Part shown: positions 11,566 through 21,300 of the stretch, one piece after another
Position numbering within the stretch: the stretch's first letter is position 1
Layout: each line of letters opens with the position of its first letter
The notes under the pieces: generated by a model
Told to the model about the DNA's origin: nothing
The model's input: only the letters and a program-made list of their open reading frames with translations
Databases searched by the model: none
Translations under genes and position numbers: made by a program
Assembly: GCA_947579665.1 (NCBI GenBank)
Contig: OX388349.1
Location: 25,390,459-25,454,458 of the forward strand
Direction: 5' to 3'
Length of the DNA: 64,000 nucleotides
DNA from: Sympetrum striolatum
Lineage: Eukaryota > Arthropoda > Insecta > Odonata > Libellulidae

Positions 11566-11850
11566 AAAACATCGGTGCGATCTTGAGTGTTTTGAAAAAC
11601 ATTCGTTACTACCCGCTCCTCTTCTAAAACATCGGTGCGATTTTGAGTGTTTTGAAAAACATTCCTTATTACCCGCTCCTCTTCTAAAACATCGGTGCGA
11701 TTTTGAGTGTTTTGAAAAACATTCGTTCCTACCCGCTCCTATTCTAAAACATCGGGTCGATTTTGAGTGTTTTGAAAAACATTCGTTACTACCTGCTCCT
11801 CTTCTAAAACATCGGGTCGATGTTGAGTGTTTTGAAAAACATCGAGTCGA
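11566..11850. repeat. 60-bp minisatellite array B, about 5 copies
   Basis: Units begin at 11566, 11626, 11686, 11746 and 11806 with an exact 60-bp period and the same consensus as array A. The last two units carry ATCGGGTCGAT instead of ATCGGTGCGAT. Like array A, it is followed by AAACATCGAGTCGAT. A 151-codon frame on the plus strand and a 123-codon frame on the minus strand result from the period and are not genes. Confidence 0.88.
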
Positions 11851-11928
11851 TGTTCCACTCATTTTCGTACCACTCGATGTTTCCGATGTATCGGCAAAAA
11901 AACATCGAGTAGTCCGATACATCGATGT

Positions 11929-11944
11929 CGATGTGGCATCCCTA
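11929..11944 (-). repeat. hAT right terminal inverted repeat
   Basis: CGATGTGGCATCCCTA, an exact reverse complement of 7795-7810. Confidence 0.88.
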
Positions 11945-11952
11945 TTTCCCTC
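11945..11952. repeat. 8-bp target-site duplication, right (hAT)
   Basis: TTTCCCTC, identical to 7787-7794. Confidence 0.88.
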
Positions 11953-12648
11953 TGAAGTTCGGTGGTTGGCAAGCCCCTAAGGCCCCAACCTGCGACGGAA
12001 GTGCTTTGTGGAGCGTCACTCCACACTTCCAAACCCCCGCTTCCCCTTGCACTGGCAATGCCGCGTCTCGGCACCCAGCGAATTGCGTAGAAGCGGCCGA
12101 GGAGCCTAACTCCCCGCTTCATAGAGCCGAGCTTCTGCTCCTCCCTTCCTTATAGGGTGCCGCGCTCGACTTGGACGACAAGGCCCATTGGGGCCCTTGT
12201 CACGCAATTCCGACGAACCTCGCCTTCAGCCGGGTGTCGACTCCGGAGCCGCGGCCGTTATGCGTCATTCGTAACGGTCGCACAACTTCCCGCCCTTTTT
12301 TAGACCGGCCTCACCGGTACTAGGCGGATCGACGGGCATCACCCGCCGTCGGGGCAGCACGGCGTCGAGCCTCACTCGGGCCCGTGCAAGTTGCGGCCCA
12401 TAGGCATTTAATTGCCGGAGGTTTAAACGCATATTGCACCTCTCGTTTTTCCGGGCCGTGACTAAACTATCCGTCGTAGAGCTTCACTCTCGCGGATAGC
12501 CCAAGAGGTTTAATTTTGATCGGCGAAAGGGGAATTAAGAGCGCACTCCGAAACGTCCGTTTACGGCCATACGGGCGCTCGAAAGACCTCGATCGTCGCA
12601 CCTGACCCCCGATTCCCCACCTTCCCGCCAAGAAACGGGATACAGAAA
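11953..12648 (+). promoter_or_regulatory. Structured GC-rich 5' leader of the R2-like element
   Basis: No coding assignment is made here. Clear inverted repeats are GGTTGG/CCAACC (11964-11969 with 11985-11990) and a two-part hairpin at 11997-12030 (GGAAGT...ACTTCC enclosing GTGGAG...CTCCAC). R2 leaders often carry self-cleaving HDV-like ribozymes, but I could not establish that fold here. Confidence 0.45.
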
Positions 12649-13281
12649 TTGAACGGAATGAAAATCGGAGAGAGCATGGCTCCGGACCCGAGGGGTCAAT
12701 CGCGGGCCTCCGTGGCCGCAAGGCGGAATGCCGTGGCCTCTACCAGCACGGAGGCAGTAGACGAGGATGCATGGATCCGTGATCTCCTCACGGCCGCCAC
12801 CACCATCCCACCGCCCACCATCTCCGCCGACGCTCGACGAGCGGCGGCCCGCCTCGGAAGGGAGTCGTTCGTAATAAGCGGGAAAAAGCGGGGAAGACCG
12901 CGCAGTGCTCCTCCAAAGACGGAGGAATTCCTCCTCCTGAGAACCGCAGGCACCCAAACGCCTCTGCATTGGCTTACTAAGGAGCAGAGGATCAGGAAGC
13001 CACCCCTGCAGCCCCGTATTCCCACTGAAAAGCGCCACGACCGCGGACCGCGGCGCGAAATTCAAAATATCCGTGAGCCTCCAACCGGCCACGGAGATGG
13101 CGCCACCACAAAGGCGCATGAACGAACGACTCCCGGCCATCGAAAGGGAGCAGCAGCCACCTTGGCGAACGGTGGAGTCCCGCAGAAACAGGATGAGGAG
13201 GGAAAGAAGGGAGCGGTACCAGGCGCCGCTCCCCCAACGCCCCCCGAGACCAGACCGGAGGAGAAGACCACCACCAGATGA
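12649..13281 (+). pseudogene. N-terminal part of R2-like polyprotein, frame 1
   Basis: This is a 210-codon open frame starting at ATG 12649. It contains a GKKRGRPRS string that looks like an AT-hook (minor-groove DNA binding) and an otherwise Ala/Arg/Pro-rich, disordered composition. R2-type proteins usually start with one to three Cys/His zinc fingers that recognise the target; no cysteine appears here, which is odd. From about 13070 a second frame (13073-13756) looks at least as protein-like, so a frameshift probably lies near there. How much of this frame is really translated is uncertain. Confidence 0.4.
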
Positions 13282-13756
13282 CCGAAGAAGGGAGGAGCAA
13301 TGGCGGCGGAATGTAATACCGCGCCGCGACGGACCGTGGCCGCACCCAGGCCCCCAAATGAGACGCCCGCCACCCGGCATCCGATGGCCGGACCATGGAC
13401 GAGGACCTTGGCCCCCGCTTCCGCCACCACCACCACCACCACCGCCGCCCCAGCACATGCGGCACCATTGGCGGCACCACCGGAACGACAGACAACCGCC
13501 GCCACTTACGGCGCCCGGCCCTGGGAAGGCGGGTACCGCGCTCCCGCCCGCCCTCAGAGGAACCAACCGCAGAGACGGCCGGCGCACCAACCGCCGCACC
13601 CGCACCACCGGACCAACCAGCAGCCACGGAGGAGAGGAAATCCCCCGCAGCAGCCGCCACCCCGTCAACAACCCGCCGAGGATCCGCACCCCGAGCCGCT
13701 CCCGCCGAGGAGGGCCCGAACGGCGTGGAGCAGGGACCAGAGGCCCGAATGCCTAA
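13073..13756 (+). pseudogene. Arg/Pro/His-rich segment of R2-like polyprotein, frame 2
   Basis: This open frame carries RRERRERY-like basic runs, PRPDRRRRPPPDDRR, a run of ten prolines (about 13425-13455) and HMRHHWRHH. The composition suggests a nucleic-acid-binding, disordered linker. It overlaps frame 1 upstream and the reverse-transcriptase frame downstream, so the original single frame is probably broken by indels near 13.07 and 13.5 kb. Alternatively part of it is a shadow of GC-rich coding DNA. No domain is recognised. Confidence 0.35.
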
Positions 13757-15275
13757 TGGTGTGGGAGCACGGGAAGTGGTGGCTCGTGTAAATAGGAGGA
13801 TTGGAGCACCACGGACCGCCAGCGACCGCACTACAATGGCCATCCCGGAAGCCTCCATCAGTAGGAGAAGGCCACCACACGCCGTCCCCATCTCAGAACC
13901 CACGGAGGAACAGATGGTGTGGGAAATCCGTCTGGGAATCCTCCAAGAGGGGGAATGGGAGGAAATGGAAAGGATCATAGACGAATTTACCACAGCCGCG
14001 GCAACCGCCGTTCGGGCCAAACCCAGGTCAACGGCTCCACGACGACGGAAGGCCGTCAGCAGACCAGCGGCCAAAGAACTACAGACGACGTACAGGGTGG
14101 ACAAAAGGAGGGCCTTCAAGAGTATCACGGAGGCCCCCTCCCCGGACTGCCCCGTACCACTCGCCGCACTGGAGGCGCACTTCTCATGCCCGCCGCCACA
14201 CGTCAACGACGGCCCCGCACCCTCCACCATACCGGAACTGACAGTGACGCGGATCGAGGGAGAAGAGGAACGGCTCCTGCGGGACATCTCCCCCGCGGAG
14301 GTACTCGACCGCCTCGCCCGCACCAGCAACACCGCCCCGGGCCCAGACGGCATCCCGTACCGGGCATGGAAAAGGATCGACCCAGACGGACGGATCATGG
14401 CAGCGGCCTTTAATATCTGCTTGGCCCATGAAAAAATTCCCGCAGGATGGAAGAGGAGCCGCACCATCATGCTCCACAAGGGGGGGGAGGAGGAGGACGT
14501 CAGCAATTGGAGGCCGATTGCCCTACAATCCACATTGGGGAAAACATTCTCGGGACTCATCGCCGACCGCATCCACGAGTGGGCGATGAGGGGCCACCGC
14601 ATCTCCTTCCCGTTCCAGAAAGGTTTCGTTCCGGGTGCGGAGGGGTGCTTTGAGCACAACTTTGTGCTCAATGCGGCCCTCGAAGATGCGAGAAGAAACG
14701 GGAAGGAGATCGCCGTCGCGTGGCTTGACTTGGCCGACGCCTTCGGCTCACTCCCGCACCATCATCTCACCAGGGTGCTGTCCGAGATGGCAATGCCGAA
14801 TACCCTGGTGAGACTGATACAACACATGTACGCGGGAGTCACAACCAGAGTCGAGGCGTCCGAGGGCACGACGAAGGAGATTGCGATCCTCAAGGGGGTG
14901 CGGCAAGGAGACCCACTCTCCCCCCTCCTCTTCAACCTGGCCATCGAACCGATCCTGCGATCGGCACTCGCCCGAAGGACGACGGCGGGCTACTCCTTCG
15001 GTGGCACATCCGTCTGCATATTGGCGTATGCAGACGACCTGGTCCTCCTTGGACGAAGCGCAGGTGCGCTGGACATTCTACTCCACGCCGTCAGCGCGGC
15101 AGCATCGTGGAGCGGCCTGCGCTTCAAACCCCGGAAGTGCGCAAGTCTGCACCTCGCCCACACCGCGAGCAGGCGCATCGTGCGGGGCACGACCTTCCAA
15201 GTCCAAGGAGGAACAATGAGAGCGCTGGAGCAGGGCGAGTCCTACAAATACCTGGGGGCTCCGAAGGGGGTGGAA
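13395..15275 (+). pseudogene. Reverse transcriptase of R2-like element
   Basis: This frame supplies the polymerase that copies element RNA at a nicked target. Motifs in order, residues counted from ATG 13395: TAPGPDGIPYRAWKRI near 312 (finger), NWRPIALQSTLGK near 370, QKGFVPGAEGCFEHN near 408, WLDLADAFGS near 438 (motif A aspartate), GVRQGDPLSPLLFNLAIEP near 500 (motif B), AYADDLVLLG near 544 (catalytic DD), and YKYLGAP near 617 (thumb). All catalytic motifs are intact. The EHN and AWLDL style is that of arthropod restriction-like-endonuclease LINEs. After YKYLGAPKG the homology switches to another frame, so a one-base frameshift lies at about 15265-15277; the open frame itself runs on uselessly to 15659. 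The true start is upstream in one of the preceding frames. Confidence 0.85.
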
Positions 15276-15276
15276 G

Positions 15277-16776
15277 GTGCGAGAGGCACCACAGGAGGTT
15301 CTGGCCGCATTTCTCCGAGATTTGGCCGCAGTGCGCGGAAGCCAACTGGCTCCGTGGCAGAAATTGGATGCGGTCAGAGTCTTCCTGCTCCCGCGCCTGG
15401 ACTTCCACCTCCGGATCGCGGACTTCCCGAAGAGGGAACTCGCCACGCTCGAGAAGAGCCTCGCATCCGCCGCAAGGGAATTCCTCGCCATCCCACAGAG
15501 AGGAAGCCGCGAGATGTGCCACCTGCCGCCACGCCTAGGAGGAGCCGGATTCTTCCCGCCGTCGATCCTCAAGGACGTCCTCTGTGTCACGCAGGCCTTC
15601 CGAATGCTGACATGCCGGGACCCCTTCACAAAAGACCTGGCATGGAACGCACTGCGTGACACAGTCCACCGCAAGACAGGACGAGACGCCCCCGCACCCA
15701 ACAACGCCACGCTGGCTGCATATCTCTCGGGGTCGATGGAAGGACGCCTCGGAGCGGATGTGGGCGACGCCACCTCCCTCTGGTCGCGGGTGCGGCGTGC
15801 CACCCGCTCCCTCCAAAGATGGTGCGGGCCGCAGTGGGAGTGGAGCGAGGGTGACCACAGTCTGGGGATCCTCATCTCCAACCCCACTCCCACCGCAGAA
15901 GTCCTCCGGATCCCGTCAACGCACCGGCACCAAGTGTGCACGCTGATCAGGGGTGCGGTAGAAGAGCAGTGGCGCCGGAACCTCGCCCAGAAGCCCGATC
16001 AGGGGAAGGTCCTCCATGCGGCCTCCCGTCATCCAGCGAGCTCCCATTTTGTACAGAGCGGGAACCACACCCGCTTCTGTGACTGGCGGTTTGTGCACCG
16101 GGCGCGGCTCAACGTCCTACCATTGAACGCCGCGCGCCGCGGATCAGCGAGAGGGGATACGCGGTGTAGGCGCTGCGGGACCAAGGAGGAGACGCTACCG
16201 CACGTCCTCAACCATTGCGCCACTCACTCCGCGGCGTGGACCCGGAGGCACAACGCCATCCAAGAGCTCCTGGTGGAGGCCCTCCCGAGGACTTGGACGG
16301 TGCGGCAGGACCGCCGCATCCGAGGGGACCCATCCCTCCTGCGGCCGGACATCGCGGCGTCGGAGAGCCCGGACGGCCCCTTCCACATAATCGACGTCAC
16401 GGTGCCCTTCGACAACCGCCAGGAGGCCCTGGATGCGGCGAGGGCTGCCAAGCTGCAGAAGTACGCCGCCGCTGCAGAGGGACTTCGGGAGCGGAACCAG
16501 GGAGCGGACGTCCACCTCGACGCCCTGGTAGTAGGCGCCCTCGGGACCTGGGATGCCGCCAACGACGCCCTCCTCCGCCGACTCCGGATCCAGAAGAGCC
16601 GCATCCCCGGGCTCCAACGGAAGATGGTCTACGCCGCCGTGAGATGGTCCAGAGACATCTACGTTGAGCACATCACCGGGGTGCGGCAATACCAGGCCAC
16701 CACCGCAAGGACCGGAGCAGACGGCGAACCAGAGGAGGACCCGCTCGCACGGCACCCCATGGAAAACGAAGCCTGA
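15277..16776 (+). pseudogene. Thumb, CCHC finger and restriction-like endonuclease of R2-like element
   Basis: This frame continues the reverse-transcriptase protein after the frameshift. The first 280 residues are the thumb/linker (VRVFLLPRLDFHLR, GAGFFPPSILKDV). The CCHC motif is C297-x2-C300-x8-H309-x4-C314 in CRRCGTKEETLPHVLNHC, as in R2-type proteins. The nuclease core shows RPD with D358, IIDVTVPFD with D373, and KLQKY with K392 and K395, matching the PD-D-K(x)nK arrangement of these endonucleases. The stop is TGA at 16774-16776. The ATG at 15277 is unlikely to be a real start. All nuclease residues expected are present, so only the frameshift and the 5' damage appear disabling. Confidence 0.83.
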
Positions 16777-17196
16777 AACGGAATAATAATCCAAATAATA
16801 AAATGAACCTACTTTGCACCCTGGCCATAGGAACTTGTATATGTATAAATATATCACTATTATTATTGTAAGGCCAGGGCGTTTATATAATTGTAAATAC
16901 TCCATTTTTTGTCAATGTTTTTTATCTTAAATTTTTGCTGTTGTATCCCCTATTTTTGAATGCGGACCCAAACCACAAAGGGCCGCATGATCCTAACTTA
17001 ACCAGCCTATTTCTTCAATATTTTAAAATTTGTAAATAAAATGTAAATAATTTGTAAATATTTAAAAAGGCTGAGGGGAACAACAATTAACTTCAACGCA
17101 CCCCGCCGTTTACGGTATATGGGGAATGCGCCGCAAGGCTCTAAATGCAGAGACCTGCAATGAAATTGTACATTGAATATGAGTTTATAAATAAAC
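16777..17196 (+). other. 3' untranslated tail of R2-like element
   Basis: Composition changes to AT-rich immediately after the stop. Two hairpins stand out: CCCTGGCC with GGCCAGGG (16819-16826, 16872-16879) and ATGCGG with CCGCAT (16960-16965, 16983-16988). R2-type elements prime from structured 3' RNAs, so these may be the reverse-transcriptase binding structure. AAATAAAC-like strings near 17188-17196 mark the likely end, just before AAGTCTTATCT. Confidence 0.5.
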
Positions 17197-17207
17197 AAGT
17201 CTTATCT

Positions 17208-18165
17208 GTGGGGCACCTGTAATTCGTCGAATTGTGTGATTCTGTTTACACTAGGAGGCTAGTATGGAATATCAAATGATTGATTACCGGACATCCGAGT
17301 CATCATTTTTATTTGAATTTAAGATTCCAATTGTTGGTATAATTTCGATTGCATTCTAGCTCATTATTCAAATATATTTCAGCTCTGGATAAATTAAATT
17401 GAAATTAACTGTTGTAGAGTAATACACTCACTGAAGAGGAAAATCGTATTAGTGGTGTGATGAATGACTGTAACATCAATAGAGATGTGGTACCGTTGCA
17501 ATTTATTATATTTTTTCAGTCAGTATGGTTAAAGTGCATTGATGTCTCATGAGAAACACCATTTGTTATTACACAAATATTACTCCCTATTACATATAGC
17601 CTGATAGAGCTGAAAGTTGTTTATTACCGATTCCACTATTTAAAAGTTAATAATAGTGATGAAAATTCCTGTCAAAACGTTAATTGCTAAAAAGCTCTTG
17701 GAAAAGTTGAACTCCTTCAACACACGGATTAGATTGGATTCATCGAAGGGATATTTCTAATACCTTAAGCAGTGGAAAACTACACTGCTCGAGAGAAAAT
17801 AGAAAGATAAGAATAGGACGCATCTTAGTGGTTTCTAAATTTGAATTTTTAAGTGTTGAATTCTATTTGCAAGTATTCTATTACATCACAATTCTAGTAT
17901 TTAGACCTTTAATTCGCGAAATAATACCTCAAAATGTTCATTTTTACGTCTGATATTCCGCTATCAAACAATCTTGTTTGTAACTATCTCCCAGTGTATT
18001 ATATTGACATTCTACACAACTTTTTTATCACGACTAACTTTGAATAATAAATGGCAAAAAATGAAGGCAATGAGGCAAAGGCACTACTTGGAAATCTCGC
18101 GAAGGTGAGTCTTAAATGTCTGCATATAAAAACGAAACTAAAAGTCTATTTTTCCATTCGTATGG
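17208..18165. other. Unassigned AT-rich region
   Basis: No gene, repeat or RNA recognised. Confidence 0.45.
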
Positions 18166-18271
18166 ACTTTGAATATTCCCGGTTTTACTGCCTCTATACA
18201 TAGTTGCCGAATTGTCGGAGTTAGAGTGATTTCAGTTAGTTTCCACGTAAACCGCGCTCTGACGCCAACTG

Positions 18272-18298
18272 GTGTTGCGATAATTGTTTCCGCCACTG
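18272..18298 (-). repeat. Tc1/mariner-like terminal inverted repeat, solo
   Basis: On the minus strand this reads CAGTGGCGGAAACAATTATC then GCAACAC, preceded by TA, and matches the copy at 1035-1061. No partner end lies nearby. The 67-codon frame running over it (18169-18372) is not recognisable. Confidence 0.5.
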
Positions 18299-18374
18299 TA
18301 CAATGTGATTACTCAAAGACCTGCAACTCCTTTAAATGTCCAACCGCTTATTTTGATTACTGCAGTAGTTAAAT

Positions 18375-21300
18375 CTAACTAGAAGTATTCCCTCCAGATC
18401 CTGGAGAATTTATCGCCCAAATCACGAGCAGCTGTTTGTTTCGTCTGGTAATGAATGCAATAGGAGGAAAGTTGGGAATGGCGGACGGAGTCTGGGAGAA
18501 AGCCTTTTAAGAGTACGAGGAACAATAATCATGTGCCTCGCAGTACACCTTCTTATCATCCGGATGTTGACAACATAATGGACCCTTTTACCGTTCCGCA
18601 AAAATAACTAAATCCAAAACTACCTCAAGGGATTCCATTGGTGACGAACTCCCGATGAAATAATGCGGATTTTTAGTTTACCTAGTTTCGCTGTTATGAA
18701 GTTAGGCAGTAAAAACGGTAATTTTGGACTAGAAGAAATCGGATAGATAAGGCCAACCATTGGAGTAGCAGGGGATTTCAGCGTAATTAAAAGAAACACG
18801 TTGGTAGTAACTAAAAGTAAAGCTTGAGAAACTCCACGAGAATCGATCTTCTTTTCATTCATTATAAATTCAAACACCTAGATTTTTAGGTAATCACTTG
18901 GTATGCGATCTAAAAATATGTAGATAAATTTGCTGATGGAATAGTAGTCACGATTTTTCAGTACAATAATTTTTAATAAGGCAAGGTTTTGTTGGTTATC
19001 ATAAGGTAATATTAAGTTTGTAAAATTATTATTTTACATAATAAACTAACAGAGTAAAGACAAAATAAAATATAGAAGATAATAATGTTGAATATAGGTT
19101 AATATATGACATGAACATAGAGATACTATTTAAAAAATTGCGACGATAGATTACAAAAGACTAGGTGAATTCAATATAGACTAAATTCTACTAAAATTTA
19201 ATATCATATAAGGTAACGTAGTGGAATTGATTACTCCTTAATTTAGATGGATACCTATTAGAGTAAGGTCCTCCTGAGCATAGGTTTACTAGAAATATAA
19301 TTTTATCGAAAATAGTCATCAAAATGATTTTCATTGAGAATTTGGTTCATGAATAGTGATTCCTGTGTATGCCATTCTTGTAGAGATCTTAATTGTTAAT
19401 CGTCTTTGTTTGCGGCATATTTAATGAAGTAGCATAGTCTTAAATAATCAATGGTTAACTGCAGAGGGAGTATAGTATACTCTCTTATTCTATGAATTAC
19501 CTCTTTCCTAAAAATTATGATCATAATATTACGAGAAATAAAATATATTATTCAGGTTTTCCATTTTTCGGAATAAGCAGAATCAAATTGACTACGTACA
19601 ATAGGATGTAAAGAATGACAAGGAGGTTAAATAATGGGTTGATTTGCAAAGATACTCGACTATGACAATGTTGACATGTGCAAGCGGAATTCATTTTATA
19701 TAATTAGGTTTAGTTACGCTTTTCATTGCGTATTTTAGAGACTGATAATTCTTTTTTCATTTGCAAAATCACCTCCAAGTTTCTTGATAAAAATGTGACG
19801 TCATCCATACATATTAACAACCGTGTTATTCTTAAGTGGGTTTTCCTGTTACAGTGCGCGTGATTCGAAGGGATAGTAAAACACGAAGATAAAGCTGTTA
19901 CGTTTGTTATCATTATTATTAGCTCATGTGCTCGAAAGGTGACATATACGTAAAAGGAAAGTTTTTAATGAGAGAGCAAACTACTTAATTTTTGAAGTAA
20001 AACAGTTGGAAGCCAAGATCCTACATAGCTCTGGGGACTTGAATATTTGTAGAATGAATCCTATAGCATTTGAGTTGGGAATGCGTAAAGTAATGTTCTC
20101 TCAAAGTGATGCGAAATTAACAAACATTGCTCTCTCTTGAGTGGTTTGAAATTTGTTAATTTTATTCTGCAAATATGGATGTTTTCATCATGTATAATTT
20201 TAATTAATCGTTGAGTATAAAGATGTATTACAGGAATTTGTTTTAGTTGATGTATATTTTCATTCATAATTAAAGTTAAGGTTACAAGAAAGAACTTCAT
20301 GATGAATTGTTTGAGACCTTTATACTTCTAAATAACTGTAGTGAAGGGGAGCTAACTTTGTGGTATTCCATGACCGAATTAAATCACAGGGATCGAAATT
20401 TCCATAGCAAACTATAACCCCAAAAAAATGAATTAATATCATATGAGTTAATTTATTAATATTGGGTACTGCTATCCTTTCTTAAAATTTGATCCTGTTT
20501 TTTAATATCTCTTTAATTTGTGTTCCCCTTCAATCTCTAAGCTGGGTGGATGGGCTGTGGTCCCAGACGTTTAATTGAAAACATTATCCTTATTTTTAAA
20601 CTACAGCAAATTTGATCTTTGTATAATCTTAATTCCAATATATCTTGTATTTTTTACATAAATTTGTAATTCAAAAGTAGTAACGATTTTAAAACTATGA
20701 TAATACCATCCTCATCAGGCTTTAACAATTTTTACTTATAACTTTATTAAAATCGATTTGGTAAAGCCATATTAGTATACATCAGTGGACGCCATAGACA
20801 AACAAATTAAATAACAGAAAACAACTTAATTATTTTATTTCTTTCCTTATGAATTGATACTGAACAAAGTAAGAATTACGGTCAGGATACCATGGACCTC
20901 TACATACTTGCTCATGTTGACTTTGCTTGTATCTCAATTCATTTGGAGAAAAACAATTCTTATGTCCGCCAACGTGGAGTTCGACCCAAATTCATTTGTA
21001 GAGAGGGCAAGAAAAATTAAACCTGGAATCCTGAATAGGACAAGATTCACATTCCACAAATAGCTTCCCCGAAAACAACGTTTGGTGCCTTTATTTTAGT
21101 GTATGCTTCGCTGGATATTCTTTTATATGAATTTCGGCAATGGAACGCAGAGAGAGGAATTCATCGGCCCGTAACAGGTCATCTTGAAAGAATATCCTTC
21201 ATTTGAGGGCACGGTATGTGCGAGAATATAGCAAGGGTATTTCCGACTTTTCGCATTTAATCATAGACATAAGAGTTAGGAGAGATTTCTCGAGGTGATT

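Larger units (their letters stand above)
7795..11944. mobile_element. Complete non-autonomous hAT element, 4150 bp
   Basis: The element starts with TAGGGATGCCACATCG (7795-7810) and ends with its exact reverse complement (11929-11944). It is bounded by a perfect 8-bp direct repeat TTTCCCTC. TAGGG-type ends with 8-bp duplications are typical of the hAT superfamily. Just inside both ends lie many CATCGATG/CGATGT palindromic words, the usual style of hAT subterminal transposase sites. No transposase frame is present: the only longer open frames are artefacts of the 60-bp arrays. The interior is almost entirely tandem repeats: a degenerate array of about 160-bp monomers at 8.7-9.4 and 10.2-11.5 kb, and two 60-bp arrays near 9.9-10.2 and 11.57-11.85 kb. 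It needs a transposase in trans. The element lies at the 5' edge of, and probably within, the GC-rich R2-like retrotransposon. Confidence 0.88.
11953..17196 (+). mobile_element. R2-superclade non-LTR retrotransposon, GC-rich
   Basis: A block of markedly higher GC content than everything around it carries, in order, a 5' leader, a basic/Pro-rich N-terminal region, a reverse transcriptase, a CCHC finger, a restriction-like endonuclease and an AT-rich 3' tail. This single-strand architecture is that of the R2/NeSL/R4/CRE group, which cut DNA with a PD-(D/E)xK nuclease. I cannot place it in one clade. No rDNA, snRNA or spliced-leader target is recognisable at either edge. At least one frameshift (about 15.27 kb), and probably more in the N-terminal part, make this copy inactive. 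Its 5' end is uncertain because the hAT element lies there; part of it may be 7640-7786. The 3' boundary is set at the AAGTCTTATCT string. Confidence 0.85.

Noticed and set aside
8690..11850. CRISPR array
   Set aside because: Repeats are directly abutting minisatellite or degenerate satellite units without unique spacers, in eukaryotic transposon DNA.
9825..11980. Open frames of 96-151 codons on both strands rich in KHRCD and ECFEKHSLLPAPLL repeats
   Set aside because: They exist only because the minisatellite period (60) is a multiple of three; both strands are open equally, so these are not proteins.
12535..15941. Long minus-strand frames (up to 559 codons) across the R2-like element
   Set aside because: They are antisense to a GC-rich coding region with clear reverse-transcriptase motifs on the plus strand; none has a domain of its own.
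1035..18298. One 17-kb Tc1 composite bounded by the two inverted ends at 1035 and 18298
   Set aside because: The ends are far too distant, their inner flanks differ, and independent insertions lie between. Two separate fragments are simpler.
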